Of a stretch of 33,773 nt of DNA, positions 1-9,137 are shown in pieces. The stretch lies in the NCBI GenBank assembly GCA_007128425.1, contig SKXL01000195.1, positions 1 to 33,773 of the forward strand, read 5' to 3'. Source of the DNA: Balneolales bacterium. GTDB taxonomy: Bacteria; Bacteroidota; Rhodothermia; Balneolales; Natronogracilivirgulaceae. How positions within the stretch are numbered: the first letter of the stretch is position 1; each line of letters starts with the position of its first letter. A program made the translations under genes and the position numbers. Below the pieces are notes generated by a model, which was not told where the DNA came from, did not search any database, and worked only from the letters and a program-made list of their open reading frames with translations.

Positions 1-795
1 ATTCAGCAAACTGTTGAGGCGGTCAACGATGACCTTAGCCGATACCGTCTAAATGAAGCGCTTCTGAAAATATACTCCCTGGTTTGGGATGATTACTGCG
101 ACTGGTACCTGGAACTTATCAAGCCGGAATTTGGCAAGAACATGGACCGGGCGGCTGCTGAACGGGCCCTCATACACTTTGAAACCCTGCTCAAACTGCT
201 GCATCCTTTCATGCCCTTTATCACGGAAGAAATATGGCAGCGCCTGCGAAACCGTACAGATCAGAATGCCCTCATCGTGAGCAGCTGGCCGAAATTCGAA
301 GAACAGACGGCAAGACCGGAATCCGAACGACTATTCGGCACCATTCAGCGCATTATCTCATCCATCCGTAATATTCGTTCGGAAATGAATGTGCCGGACC
401 AGCTGGATGTTAATGTGATTATCAAACCGGCCGAAAAAGAGATGCAAGTCAAGCTCGAAACCCATCAGGATGTTTTTAATAAGCTTTTGAAACTTAGTGG
501 ACTGACTATCGACACTTCTGCCGAACGTCCCAAAGCAAGTGCCTCGGATGTGGTTGACGGAATCCAGATCTTCGTCCCGTTGTCCGGGATAATCGACTTC
601 GATAAGGAGAAAGAGCGGATCGGCAAGGAGATAGCACGTCTGGAATCCTTCCTCGTATCCATCGAAAAGAAACTTTCCAATGAGAAGTTTCTGAATAATG
701 CACCCGGGCAGGTCGTGCAGAACGAACGCAAAAAGCAGAGCGATGCCCGAATAAATCTTGAGAAAATGCGGACCATACTCTCCGATCTGGGTTGA
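1..795 (+). CDS. valS: Valyl-tRNA synthetase, C-terminal part (5' truncated by window)
   Basis: The frame is open from base 1 and ends in TGA at 793-795, so only the last 264 codons are present. The visible part covers the helical anticodon-binding domain, with the ValS-type segments DDYCDWYLELIKPEF (around bases 91-135) and LLHPFMPFITEEIWQ (around 196-240). It ends in a charged coiled-coil tail (about 590-790: IIDFDKEKERIGKEIARLES, then a heptad-like stretch ending in ILSDLG). That C-terminal coiled coil separates ValS from IleS and LeuS and contacts the tRNA elbow. The enzyme charges tRNA-Val in the cytoplasm. The catalytic Rossmann core and editing domain lie outside the window. The helicase gene follows after 39 bases on the same strand, so the two may be co-transcribed. 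Identification is from recognised motifs. Confidence 0.95.
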   Translation: MQQTVEAVNDDLSRYRLNEALLKIYSLVWDDYCDWYLELIKPEFGKNMDRAAAERALIHFETLLKLLHPFMPFITEEIWQRLRNRTDQNALIVSSWPKFEEQTARPESERLFGTIQRIISSIRNIRSEMNVPDQLDVNVIIKPAEKEMQVKLETHQDVFNKLLKLSGLTIDTSAERPKASASDVVDGIQIFVPLSGIIDFDKEKERIGKEIARLESFLVSIEKKLSNEKFLNNAPGQVVQNERKKQSDARINLEKMRTILSDLG

Positions 796-834
796 TTACT
801 TCGCATATGTCGAATAGGTTTAACATTTCTTTTT

Positions 835-3192
835 ATGCCCACTTTTGTATTAAAAAATGACGAACCGGAAGAGCGTCCTTCCGTCCCCCCTTTTCTTAAA
901 GATGTCAACGAGAACCAGCGGAAAGCCGTCCTGCACACCGACGGCCCCCTGCTCATCATTGCCGGAGCAGGTAGCGGCAAAACACGCGTTCTCACCTATC
1001 GGATCGCCAACCTGCTCTACCAGAAGAAAGCGTGGCCCAATCAGATCCTTGCACTTACATTCACCAACAAAGCGGCCCGCGAGATGCAGGATAGGATTGT
1101 TAATCTCATAGGAGAACAGGCCAACCGGTTGTGGATGGGCACCTTTCACTCCATCTTCTCCCGAATTCTGAGGATGGAAGCTGAGTGTCTGGGCTACACA
1201 CGGGACTTCAGCATTTATGACACGGTGGACAGTGAGCGTGTGATCAAAACCATCCTCCAGGAGCTTAGCATCAACACCAGGGAGGTCAAACCGCGTAATG
1301 TGTTCTTCATCATCAGCGGTGCCAAAAATCAGATGATCTCGCCTGATAAGTTCAAAGATTCGTTTGTCCAAAGCTCCCTGGACGATATTGCCGCACAGGT
1401 ATATCAACGTTACATAGAGCGCTGCAAGAAGAACAATGCGATGGATTTCGATGATCTGCTGATCAAACCGATTGAACTTTTCGAGCAGCACCCCGACATC
1501 CTCAAAAAATATCAGCAGCACTTCCGATATATTCTGATTGATGAGTATCAGGACACCAACCATGCCCAGTATCGTGCAACCAGACTCCTGGCGGACGGTC
1601 ACAAGAATATCTGCGTGGTTGGAGACGACTCCCAGAGCATCTACTCATTCAGAGGCGCCGACATCACCAATATCCTCAACTTCCGGGAAGATTATCCCGA
1701 TTCTGTTCAGATTCCGCTTGAGCAAAACTACCGCTCGACCAAGGCCATACTAAAGTGCGCCGACTCTGTCATCAAGCACAATAAAGCACGGCTTGAAAAG
1801 ACCCTGTGGACCCGGAATGATCAGGGCGAGACCATCACCGTTCTGGAAAATTATGACGAGCGCGACGAAGCAAATCGAATTTCACGTACCATCGAGGACA
1901 AAAAAATCCGGCAGAATCTGACCTATCGCGATTTTGCGGTGCTCTACCGGACCAACTACCAGAGCCGCGTTCTGGAGGATGCGCTGCGGCGCCGGGGCAT
2001 CCCCTACCAGCTGGTAGGAGGCATTTCCTTTTATCAGCGAAAAGAAATAAAGGATGTGACCGCTTATTTAAGGCTGTTGGTCAACCCGAATGATGATGAA
2101 TCGCTGTTACGCGTGATCAATGAACCTGCACGGGGCGTCGGTGAAAAAACGCTCGCTGTTCTTTCAGAAAAAGCACGGGCTGAAGATGCATCCCTTTGGA
2201 ATGTGATCGCCGATGTCGAAACAACCGGAATCTACAAGCCAGCCATTCCCAGAATCCGCGAATTTGTGGATGTACTTCATCGCACCATGGAAAAACTGAA
2301 GGATACGGGACTTACGGATACGGTACGCTTTCTGTTGGAGGAATCCGGTTATGTCCGTCAGTTTATCGAAGAGCATTCCCATGAGTCACTGATGCGACGC
2401 CAGAATGTCATGGAACTACTGAACGCGATCTCTTACTTTGAAAAAAGCAGCAACCAACCTTCGCTCAGCTCCTTTTTACAGGAGATCAGCCTGGTCACCG
2501 ATCTTGATGCCCATGACTCCAATGAACCGGCGGTTACGTTAATGACGGTTCACGGTTCAAAGGGACTTGAGTTTCCTTTCGTGTTTATAACCGGATTGGA
2601 AGAGGAGCTCTTCCCTATCGGAGGTCGCATCGGAGAAGATGTTGATATTGAAGAAGAGCGGCGTCTCTTTTATGTGGCCATAACCCGGGCCGAGAAACAT
2701 CTCTACTTCAGTTATGCAAAAAACCGATTCCGGTTCGGCGATCAGGTTGAAATGCGAAGATCCCGCTTTCTGGATGAAGTGGACTCCTCTGTCGTGCGAA
2801 CGGAGACAGGTGCAACAATCCGTCAAAAAGGATCGGCCGGCAGGACGGCCGGCGGCACGTACATCTCCTATGATGACCATGCCGGCGATATGCCTGACTG
2901 GAGTCGCACGGACAGTGAGAAAGGTGGTGAAAGTGGGTCCGGAGCTGGATATGCAGATGGAAACCGTTATGGTGGTGATGTTGACAAGGGCGGTTCTTCA
3001 ATTACTATCGCATACGAGTCAAATGAATCAGGCTGGCAACCCGGGCTTGCTGTTATTCATCCCAAATTCGGCCCCGGAAAAATACTGCAATGTGAGGGTA
3101 CCGGTGACAATACCCGTCTGACTATTTTCTTTAAAAATGTGGGCCAAAAAAAGTTGGTGGCCAGATTGGCCAAACTTACCGTAATTGGATAA
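835..3192 (+). CDS. pcrA: ATP-dependent DNA helicase PcrA/UvrD (superfamily 1A)
   Basis: This 785-residue protein has the full superfamily-1A helicase motif set. It has a Q-motif region (NENQRKAV, 25-32), Walker A GAGSGKT (44-50), motif Ia LTFTNKAAREM, Walker B DEYQD (236-240), motif III GDDSQSIYSFRGA, motif IV QNYRS and motif V VHGSKGLEF (572-580), followed by motif VI VAITRAEK. Residues around 670-730 form a Gly/Ser/Asp-rich linker. The last 50 or so residues (GLAVIHPKFGPGKIL onward) match the small Tudor-like C-terminal domain of PcrA, which binds RNA polymerase in known homologues. The 3'-to-5' translocase acts in nucleotide-excision and mismatch repair and in removing RecA filaments or stalled polymerase. 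Length fits the family (about 720-790). The ATG at 835 has no clear Shine-Dalgarno sequence, common in this group. UvrC, a repair partner, is encoded at 21930-23798. Confidence 0.96.
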   Translation: MPTFVLKNDEPEERPSVPPFLKDVNENQRKAVLHTDGPLLIIAGAGSGKTRVLTYRIANLLYQKKAWPNQILALTFTNKAAREMQDRIVNLIGEQANRLWMGTFHSIFSRILRMEAECLGYTRDFSIYDTVDSERVIKTILQELSINTREVKPRNVFFIISGAKNQMISPDKFKDSFVQSSLDDIAAQVYQRYIERCKKNNAMDFDDLLIKPIELFEQHPDILKKYQQHFRYILIDEYQDTNHAQYRATRLLADGHKNICVVGDDSQSIYSFRGADITNILNFREDYPDSVQIPLEQNYRSTKAILKCADSVIKHNKARLEKTLWTRNDQGETITVLENYDERDEANRISRTIEDKKIRQNLTYRDFAVLYRTNYQSRVLEDALRRRGIPYQLVGGISFYQRKEIKDVTAYLRLLVNPNDDESLLRVINEPARGVGEKTLAVLSEKARAEDASLWNVIADVETTGIYKPAIPRIREFVDVLHRTMEKLKDTGLTDTVRFLLEESGYVRQFIEEHSHESLMRRQNVMELLNAISYFEKSSNQPSLSSFLQEISLVTDLDAHDSNEPAVTLMTVHGSKGLEFPFVFITGLEEELFPIGGRIGEDVDIEEERRLFYVAITRAEKHLYFSYAKNRFRFGDQVEMRRSRFLDEVDSSVVRTETGATIRQKGSAGRTAGGTYISYDDHAGDMPDWSRTDSEKGGESGSGAGYADGNRYGGDVDKGGSSITIAYESNESGWQPGLAVIHPKFGPGKILQCEGTGDNTRLTIFFKNVGQKKLVARLAKLTVIG

Positions 3193-3295
3193 TGATTCGA
3201 AATTCAGTAGTAATAGGTCAACAGTATAAGGGGATTAGAACTGGGTCCATCGATCATCTTTGACAAAATGAAAAAAACTTGATTATACCCCTGTG

Positions 3296-3324
3296 GCTGC
3301 AGACAACAGTTACCATCTGGCAGC
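3296..3324 (-). terminator. Possible weak hairpin between convergent pcrA and the M50 protease gene
   Basis: GCTGC (3296-3300) plus AGA pairs with TCT and GCAGC (3320-3324), with one bulged G. Read on the minus strand it lies just after the protease stop codon, and a T-rich run follows only about 17 bases beyond the stem. The distance makes it a poor intrinsic terminator, so the assignment is tentative. Confidence 0.25.
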
Positions 3325-3330
3325 TTGTTA

Positions 3331-4455
3331 TCACGTACCCAGAGTTTCCCTGAATTCCACAAATTGCATGATATCCTTCCGTGATATTATACCGATAAGT
3401 TCACCCTTGTCCAATACCGGCAAGCGGCCGCTTCCTGCATCAATCATCTGCATGAGGACATCGTAGGCATCCGTATCAGGTTCCACCGTCCGCAATGCCT
3501 CTCTTGGCGTCATCACATCCGAAACACGGGTAAATTCCCACTTCGCACGATCAACGGCCTTGATCTGGTTTATCTCCACAAGACCAACAAATTCATCTCT
3601 TTTCATTACCGGAAAACAGGAAAAACGGTTTTTGAAAAAGTACTCATTGACCAGGTTTCTCAGACTGATATCAGGGTGAACAGTAGATGGATTGGTGGTC
3701 ATGATTTTTTTTACCGGAATACCGGACAGGCCTTCACGCATGGCTACCATATAGTATCCACTTTTTGCCGACTGAAGCAGGAACATGCCCACAAAAATCC
3801 ACACAACACCAACGATAACAGATCCGCCAAAAAGCACCAGAACACCTGTAAACATGAGGAAAAAAGCAAAAATCTGTCCCAGATTACTAACTATACGCGT
3901 AGATTTGCGCAGATTTCCAGAGTAATGCCATATTACAGCACGCAACATTCGTCCACCATCAAGAGGAAAGCCGGGGACCATGTTAAAAATCACAAGAAGG
4001 ATGTTGAGATAGCCAATATACCATAGAACGCTGTAGACCCCGGTGGATACCATGGATTCAAGCAAAAAAGCCGCTAAAAGAAACATAACCCCGAGAATAA
4101 AACTGCAAAGGGGTCCGGCACCGGCAATTACAAATTCGTCACGTGCCCGTTCAGGCTCCTTTTTCATTTTTGCCAGTCCGCCGAAAATGAAAAGTATAAT
4201 TTCAGAAATATCAACATTTCTCTTCTGTGCAGCGATCGCATGTGCAAATTCGTGCATCAATATTGAAAAGAAAAAAAGCAAAGCCGCTATAACACTCAAC
4301 AGCCAAGATGCACCGACAGATAGACCCTCTATGTTTTGCGGAAAAAAATAATTGGCAAGAATAAATACAACAAGAACAAACATTATGAACCAGCTGTAAT
4401 CCAATCCAATTCTGATCCCTCTGTAACTGCCCAGTGTCAATCCCTGTTTTTGCAT
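3331..4455 (-). CDS. M50 site-2-type membrane metalloprotease with paired CBS domains
   Basis: This is a 374-residue polytopic membrane protein. The zinc-binding HEFAH motif is at residues 68-72 inside a hydrophobic helix, and the second ligand motif NMVPGFPLDGGR (158-169) supplies the aspartate D166. Hydrophobic segments lie around 20-38, 48-68, 108-132, 140-165 and 185-225. Residues about 243-370 form two CBS repeats (beginning VKKIMTTNPSTV and VSDVMTPREAL), which in this family bind adenosyl ligands. Site-2 proteases cut transmembrane substrates such as anti-sigma factors or signal-peptide remnants. This is the CBS-containing SpoIVFB/Rip3-like subgroup rather than PDZ-containing RseP. The substrate is unknown. 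Two membrane-anchored anti-sigma-like proteins are encoded in the window (20415-21038, 28142-29002), but a link to either is only speculation. The start is the ATG at 4455. Confidence 0.93.
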   Translation of the reverse strand: MQKQGLTLGSYRGIRIGLDYSWFIMFVLVVFILANYFFPQNIEGLSVGASWLLSVIAALLFFFSILMHEFAHAIAAQKRNVDISEIILFIFGGLAKMKKEPERARDEFVIAGAGPLCSFILGVMFLLAAFLLESMVSTGVYSVLWYIGYLNILLVIFNMVPGFPLDGGRMLRAVIWHYSGNLRKSTRIVSNLGQIFAFFLMFTGVLVLFGGSVIVGVVWIFVGMFLLQSAKSGYYMVAMREGLSGIPVKKIMTTNPSTVHPDISLRNLVNEYFFKNRFSCFPVMKRDEFVGLVEINQIKAVDRAKWEFTRVSDVMTPREALRTVEPDTDAYDVLMQMIDAGSGRLPVLDKGELIGIISRKDIMQFVEFRETLGT

Positions 4456-4623
4456 GGTTACTGCTCCGGAAACGTTAAATTTGAGACATTCGGTTATTTT
4501 AAATAATTATAATTGCAAAACAAATACACCTTCTGACACGTTTCTTTCATGATATTATACACAAGATGCTACCATGAATCCAGCTTGAAAAGATAGCATT
4601 GCAATTTACGCTGCGTGCATTGG

Positions 4624-4650
4624 TTGTAATTAATTTTTCTTGTACTTTTT
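4624..4650 (+). promoter_or_regulatory. Candidate Bacteroidota-type promoter upstream of the 4716 barrel gene
   Basis: TTG at 4624-4626 is followed after 16 bases by TACTTTTT (4643-4650), resembling the TTG / TAnnTTTG pattern described for Bacteroidota sigma-A promoters (usual spacing about 19). It lies about 65 bases upstream of the ATG at 4716. The match is partial and the surrounding sequence is AT-rich, so chance is possible. Confidence 0.22.
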
Positions 4651-4715
4651 TTCACTTTCGGGTGGAATTTTAACACATATTTTCAGCTTCGTTTCTACAG
4701 TAAACAGGAATTCAG

Positions 4716-6230
4716 ATGCATATCAGGGCGCTTTTTTTTTCAGCCATCTTGTCGGGTTTTTTGGTGCTAACAGTCCATGATTCTGTCAATGCACAGATGT
4801 CTGTCTCACCACACAATATAGCATTAGGTGGTGGAGTTGCCTATAGCTCTGGACTTTCAGCTCACTTCACCAATCCTGCAAACCTTTTGATCCGGGATGA
4901 TCTGCGACGTCATCAGGTTTCTTTGGGACTTGGCGGCGTGTATCATAGTAACGGGTCCCGCATTGCCCGGGCACCCCGGCTTCCGAACGATATGGTATCC
5001 CATTTTCTGCCAGATTCTCCCGCTGCTCGAAATGCGATATCAGAATCTGATTTACGCCGTATGTTTTCAAATTCCGACCGCTACCACATGACGCGGTCAT
5101 ATGAAATGGTGCCGATGGGATACAGCTGGTCAAACGGTACACGGGCACGCTCACTGGCAGTAAGGTCCCGGGGACTAACCTCATTTGAAATGAACAGCAG
5201 CTGGTTTTCTGCCACAGATGTTTCGGACGATTCAGAGGCCGCCCTCACACGCTACATCAACGAAAGTTATCAGGTTTATCACGAGGTTTCCTTTGCCATA
5301 GCAAGAGAAGTAACAATGTTAAATCAATGGCAAGCCGGCCTGAATACCCTTTACATTGGATTAGCTCCCAAATTATTAGTCGGAGGAATGTATTCTCAAG
5401 CGGAATACACCTCGGAGTACCACTTTGCCGACGATAATTGGCAAAACTCCGGCAATCTGCATTTACGCCAAACCGGTGATTTGAATCACTATCTGTCTGA
5501 CCTGCTTCGCACAGGCGATGCTGACCAGGCTTTCCGTAATCATCTTTCTCCATCATCAAATTTTAAATCCGGCGGTGCGGGTTTTGGTATTGATGCCGGA
5601 TTAACCTATATCATCCCGCTTGGTGATGATGTTTCTCTCTCCCCGCACATAGAGGCACCCCTGAAAAAATCTCTGCGCTTGAGCATTGCACTGACCGACC
5701 TTGGTTTCATCCGATATCACAATCAACCGGCCGAATGGCAGTCCCGCAACATCACTCGCGTTTATTCAGAACTACCGGAAACCAATATTGTTTTTTCCGG
5801 AAAACCGGGAGAGTTGATACGTTATATTCATCAGGATTCCGGCGAAGATTCTGCGTTGGAGAACCTGGCTAAAATTAATGAAGATGCTTTTTATGTCCAG
5901 CTCCCCACTAAACTCCACATAGGCACGGCACTTCAATACAACTGGGTGACAACAACGGCAGACCTGAACTACCGTTTTAACTCCTCTGATTACAAAACGA
6001 ATGGCTGGAGAGTTTCACTCGGAACCGAACTGCGCCTGCTCCGATTTCTGCCCGTCATGGGAAGCATTCAACTCAATCCCGGAGGAAAAGCTGCATTGGG
6101 TGCCGGAGCCGGATTGGATTTTGGGGTAGTAAGAGCATCAGGGGCATTTCGTGTCTTCAGAATAAATCACGGTATGGCAGAATGGCATGTTGACAGCCTT
6201 TCCTCTCTTGCCTTGCAGGTCCGCTTCTAG
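4716..6230 (+). CDS. Outer-membrane beta-barrel protein (PorV/DUF5723-like)
   Basis: The product has 504 residues and a clear Sec signal peptide (hydrophobic core about 5-22, probable cut after SVNA near residue 26). The mature N-terminus carries ALGGGVAYSSGLSAHFTNPANL, the 'ALGG...NPA' signature near the start of PorV/PorQ, FadL-like and DUF5723 barrels of Bacteroidota. The rest alternates polar and hydrophobic residues as in barrel strands and ends in ALQVRF; a terminal Phe is the usual BAM assembly signal. The ATG at 4716 is supported by AGGAA five bases upstream (4706-4710). It stands alone, divergent from the M50 protease. A precise function (lipid uptake, secretion shuttle or structural) cannot be assigned; the family assignment is moderate, the outer-membrane location fairly safe. 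Confidence 0.75.
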   Translation: MHIRALFFSAILSGFLVLTVHDSVNAQMSVSPHNIALGGGVAYSSGLSAHFTNPANLLIRDDLRRHQVSLGLGGVYHSNGSRIARAPRLPNDMVSHFLPDSPAARNAISESDLRRMFSNSDRYHMTRSYEMVPMGYSWSNGTRARSLAVRSRGLTSFEMNSSWFSATDVSDDSEAALTRYINESYQVYHEVSFAIAREVTMLNQWQAGLNTLYIGLAPKLLVGGMYSQAEYTSEYHFADDNWQNSGNLHLRQTGDLNHYLSDLLRTGDADQAFRNHLSPSSNFKSGGAGFGIDAGLTYIIPLGDDVSLSPHIEAPLKKSLRLSIALTDLGFIRYHNQPAEWQSRNITRVYSELPETNIVFSGKPGELIRYIHQDSGEDSALENLAKINEDAFYVQLPTKLHIGTALQYNWVTTTADLNYRFNSSDYKTNGWRVSLGTELRLLRFLPVMGSIQLNPGGKAALGAGAGLDFGVVRASGAFRVFRINHGMAEWHVDSLSSLALQVRF

Positions 6231-6321
6231 TCTTAATCACCGTTTTTAAGTCAGTTACTGGCCACAATGGCATGACTCGTTCATTCCAGAAAAATACACA
6301 TGCCGCAACCTGACAATTTGG

Positions 6322-6335
6322 CGACATCAATGTCG
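6322..6335. promoter_or_regulatory. Perfect dyad CGACATCAATGTCG upstream of lon
   Basis: Six-base arms CGACAT and ATGTCG flank a CA spacer. It sits 188 bases upstream of the lon start in a 293-base intergenic stretch. The geometry suits a small dimeric repressor. It does not match the HrcA/CIRCE or CtsR consensus sequences, which control chaperone or protease genes in other bacteria. A repeated AATGTTACT occurs just downstream (6337-6345 and 6407-6415). Confidence 0.3.
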
Positions 6336-6428
6336 AAATGTTACTAATTCTGTTTTTGGCCTGGGAATTGCGCTTTGTTATTTACAATTTTTTCAAATCC
6401 GGCAAGAATGTTACTTCGAAAAAAAACG

Positions 6429-6459
6429 TTACCAATCTCTTGTGGCATCTCAGTATAAT
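6429..6459 (+). promoter_or_regulatory. Candidate lon promoter
   Basis: TATAAT at 6454-6459 is a perfect -10 hexamer 65 bases before the lon ATG. The best -35 partner is TTACCA (6429-6434), with a long 19-base spacer. The -10 box is the main support; no heat-shock sigma-32 type box is evident. Confidence 0.35.
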
Positions 6460-6523
6460 GTAGGATAATTTGCATCTATAGAAATGCCGGCATTTAACTT
6501 CTAAAACAAAGAGTATTAATTAC

Positions 6524-9064
6524 ATGCCTAAATACAGTGAATTGAAGATTTTTAAAAACAAATTCTCGGAAGATGAGTTTGACGATTTCGAACAGGCAAT
6601 TCCTCTTTTATCAGAAGAAGAAGAAAAAAAAATGACGGAATCTGATATACCCGATCAGCTTCCCATATTGCCATTGAAAAACACTGTCCTCTATCCCGGC
6701 GTGGTAATACCGATAACGGTTGGCAGGGATCGCTCCCTGGAGCTTGTTAAAAAAGCTTATGAGACCGATAAGACCATTGGCATTGTTACACAGAAAAACA
6801 AGGACCATGAAGATCCGGCACCTGACGAGCTCTATCATGTAGGTACTGTGGCTCAAATTCTTAAACTCATCAAGATGCCGGATGGCAGTAAAAGCATTGT
6901 CATTCAGGGAAAAAGTGTCTTTGAGATTGATGAGTTTCTTGAGTATGATCCTTATTATGTTGCCCGGGTTAAGCCTTTTATTTACGACCAGGATGTATCC
7001 GGGGTGGAGTTGGATGCAGCTCTTCGATCCGTAAAGGAAACAGCTATTCAAATCGTCAATCTCTCGCCAAACATCCCCTCGGAAGCTGGAATTGCGATCA
7101 ACAACATAAACAGCCCGACGTTTCTGCTGAACTTCATCAGTTCAAATCTCAATATCGGACTGGATGAAAAACAAGCCTTGCTGGAAATCAAGACCTTCTC
7201 CGAAAAAATGGAGAAGGTGATGAATTATCTCAAAAAAGAGATGCAGGTCCTCAACCTGAGCGAAGAAATTCGTTCCAAGGTAAAAACCGATATCGACAAA
7301 CAGCAAAAGGATTTCTATCTGCGCCAGCAGCTCAAGGCCATCCAGGAAGAGCTTGGCGAGGATAGTGAGCTTGAGGATGTAAAGAAACTTCGTGCCAAAG
7401 CTAAAGAAAAGTCATTTCCCGAGCATGTCCAAACTGTACTGGAAAAGGAACTTGATCGTCTCGAACGCACACCGGTCAACGCGCCCAATCATGGGGTGAT
7501 TTACAACTATGTCGAGTGGTTGGTTGACCTTCCCTGGAATCACTACTCCAAAGACAAACTGGATCTTAAAAGAGCACGAATGATCCTGGATGAAGATCAT
7601 TATGGTTTGGAGAAAGTAAAAAAAAGAATTGTGGAATATCTTGCGGTTCTCAAACTCAAGAAGGACATGAAAGCTCCCATTTTGTGCTTTTATGGGCCTC
7701 CCGGTGTCGGTAAAACATCACTTGGCCGATCCATCGCCCGTGCAATGGGGCGAGAATTTCAGCGCTTCAGCGTCGGTGGGCTCCAGGACGAGGCCGAAAT
7801 TCGTGGACATCGTCGTACCTATATCGGTGCGTTGCCAGGCCGCATTATTCAAAGTATTAAGAAAGCAGGAACCAGCAACCCGCTAATGATGCTTGACGAA
7901 ATAGATAAAGTAGGAATGAACTTCCGCGGCGATCCGACTTCAGCACTGCTTGAAGTTTTGGATCCTGAGCAGAATCATACGTTTTATGATAATTATCTCG
8001 AAGTAGAATACGATCTTTCCAAAGTACTTTTTATTGCGACCGCCAACAATACAGACACCATCCCACCTGCCTTGCGTGACCGGATGGAAATGATCTATTT
8101 AAGCGGATACACACTCGAGGAAAAACTTCAAATTGCAAAGAAATATCTCGTGCCCAAACAGATCAAGGAAAACGGTCTGGACAAATCAAAATTCCGGATA
8201 TCCGATAAATCAATTGAAAAAGTTATCGACGGCTATACTCGTGAATCCGGTGTACGAAACCTGGAACGAGAAATCGGCTCTTTGGCAAGAGCAGTGGCGA
8301 GCAAGGTAGCCTCTGATGAAATCAAAAAAGCATCAATTGGAGTGAATGATATTGGAAATATTCTGGGAAAACGCAAATACTTCTCTGATGTAGCCGAAAG
8401 AACCACCGTCCCGGGCGTCTCAACCGGTCTGGCATGGACCCCGTATGGCGGAGACATCCTGTTCATAGAAGCCAGTGTTTCTCGTGGTTCCGGAAAACTT
8501 AATATCACCGGACAACTTGGAGATGTGATGAAGGAATCGGCCATGCTTGCACTCAGCTACCTTAAGTCACGGTCTATCGATCTTTCCATACCTGACGCTG
8601 CATTCAATGAGTGGGATTTGCATATCCATGTCCCCGCAGGCTCGGTTCCTAAAGATGGACCCTCTGCCGGCCTGGCGTTGCTTGCTGCTATCGCCTCCAT
8701 TTTTACCCAACGAAAAGTTAAAAGTACGGTTGCAATGACCGGCGAAATCACCTTAAGGGGTTCCGTACTGCCTGTTGGAGGTATTAAGGAAAAGACGCTG
8801 GCTGCAAAACGTGCCGGTTTAAAAACAGTGGTGCTTCCGACACGTAATGAGAAAGATGTTGAGGAGATCGAAAAAGATGTTATTGAAGGTATCCATTTCC
8901 GGTATCTGGGCAGAATGGAGCCGCTTCTTGATCTGGTGCTGGAAAAAAAACCGGATATTGATCCTGAAGTCAAGTATGCCAGCAAATCCGACGATTCAAA
9001 ATCTGGTAACAACAGGTCGGACAAGGATCAGAAAAGGACTCCTGAGAGCATCTCATCAAACTGA
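6524..9064 (+). CDS. lon: ATP-dependent Lon protease (LonA)
   Basis: This 846-residue LonA has its three parts in order. The N-terminal substrate-binding domain begins around residue 42 (LPILPLKNTVLYPGVVIPI). The AAA+ module follows, with Walker A GPPGVGKT (391-398), Walker B MMLDEID and the sensor segment ATANNTDTIPPAL. Last is the serine/lysine protease domain, with Ser714 in DGPSAG and Lys757 in GGIKEK; their 43-residue spacing equals that of the E. coli dyad S679/K722. It is a cytoplasmic hexamer that degrades misfolded and regulatory proteins. Before the Lon-N domain there is an extra acidic stretch of about 35 residues, ending in a run of Glu/Lys codons; an internal ATG there (coding MTESDIPDQLP) is an alternative start. 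A C-terminal Ser/Asp/Lys-rich tail follows the protease domain. Upstream sequence holds a possible dyad and a TATAAT box. rsgA follows 73 bases on. Confidence 0.97.
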   Translation: MPKYSELKIFKNKFSEDEFDDFEQAIPLLSEEEEKKMTESDIPDQLPILPLKNTVLYPGVVIPITVGRDRSLELVKKAYETDKTIGIVTQKNKDHEDPAPDELYHVGTVAQILKLIKMPDGSKSIVIQGKSVFEIDEFLEYDPYYVARVKPFIYDQDVSGVELDAALRSVKETAIQIVNLSPNIPSEAGIAINNINSPTFLLNFISSNLNIGLDEKQALLEIKTFSEKMEKVMNYLKKEMQVLNLSEEIRSKVKTDIDKQQKDFYLRQQLKAIQEELGEDSELEDVKKLRAKAKEKSFPEHVQTVLEKELDRLERTPVNAPNHGVIYNYVEWLVDLPWNHYSKDKLDLKRARMILDEDHYGLEKVKKRIVEYLAVLKLKKDMKAPILCFYGPPGVGKTSLGRSIARAMGREFQRFSVGGLQDEAEIRGHRRTYIGALPGRIIQSIKKAGTSNPLMMLDEIDKVGMNFRGDPTSALLEVLDPEQNHTFYDNYLEVEYDLSKVLFIATANNTDTIPPALRDRMEMIYLSGYTLEEKLQIAKKYLVPKQIKENGLDKSKFRISDKSIEKVIDGYTRESGVRNLEREIGSLARAVASKVASDEIKKASIGVNDIGNILGKRKYFSDVAERTTVPGVSTGLAWTPYGGDILFIEASVSRGSGKLNITGQLGDVMKESAMLALSYLKSRSIDLSIPDAAFNEWDLHIHVPAGSVPKDGPSAGLALLAAIASIFTQRKVKSTVAMTGEITLRGSVLPVGGIKEKTLAAKRAGLKTVVLPTRNEKDVEEIEKDVIEGIHFRYLGRMEPLLDLVLEKKPDIDPEVKYASKSDDSKSGNNRSDKDQKRTPESISSN

Positions 9065-9137
9065 GGCTGACTCAAAAACTTCTCGGTAAACATCCTTATT
9101 TGCCATTATATGTTGCGATTCCATCTCTATTCCTGAA

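Noticed and set aside
465-995. 176-codon minus-strand frame across the valS/pcrA junction
   Set aside because: It overlaps two clearly real plus-strand genes, and its Arg/Ser-rich translation is typical of antisense reading.
850-1602. 250-codon minus-strand open frame opposite pcrA
   Set aside because: It is antisense to the conserved helicase motifs of pcrA, and its translation has no recognisable domain; it is a shadow of the real reading frame.
2708-3121. Alternative-frame proteins over the Gly/Ser-rich linker of PcrA
   Set aside because: Low-complexity linker DNA opens all frames; only the pcrA frame is continuous with the conserved helicase and Tudor-like domains.
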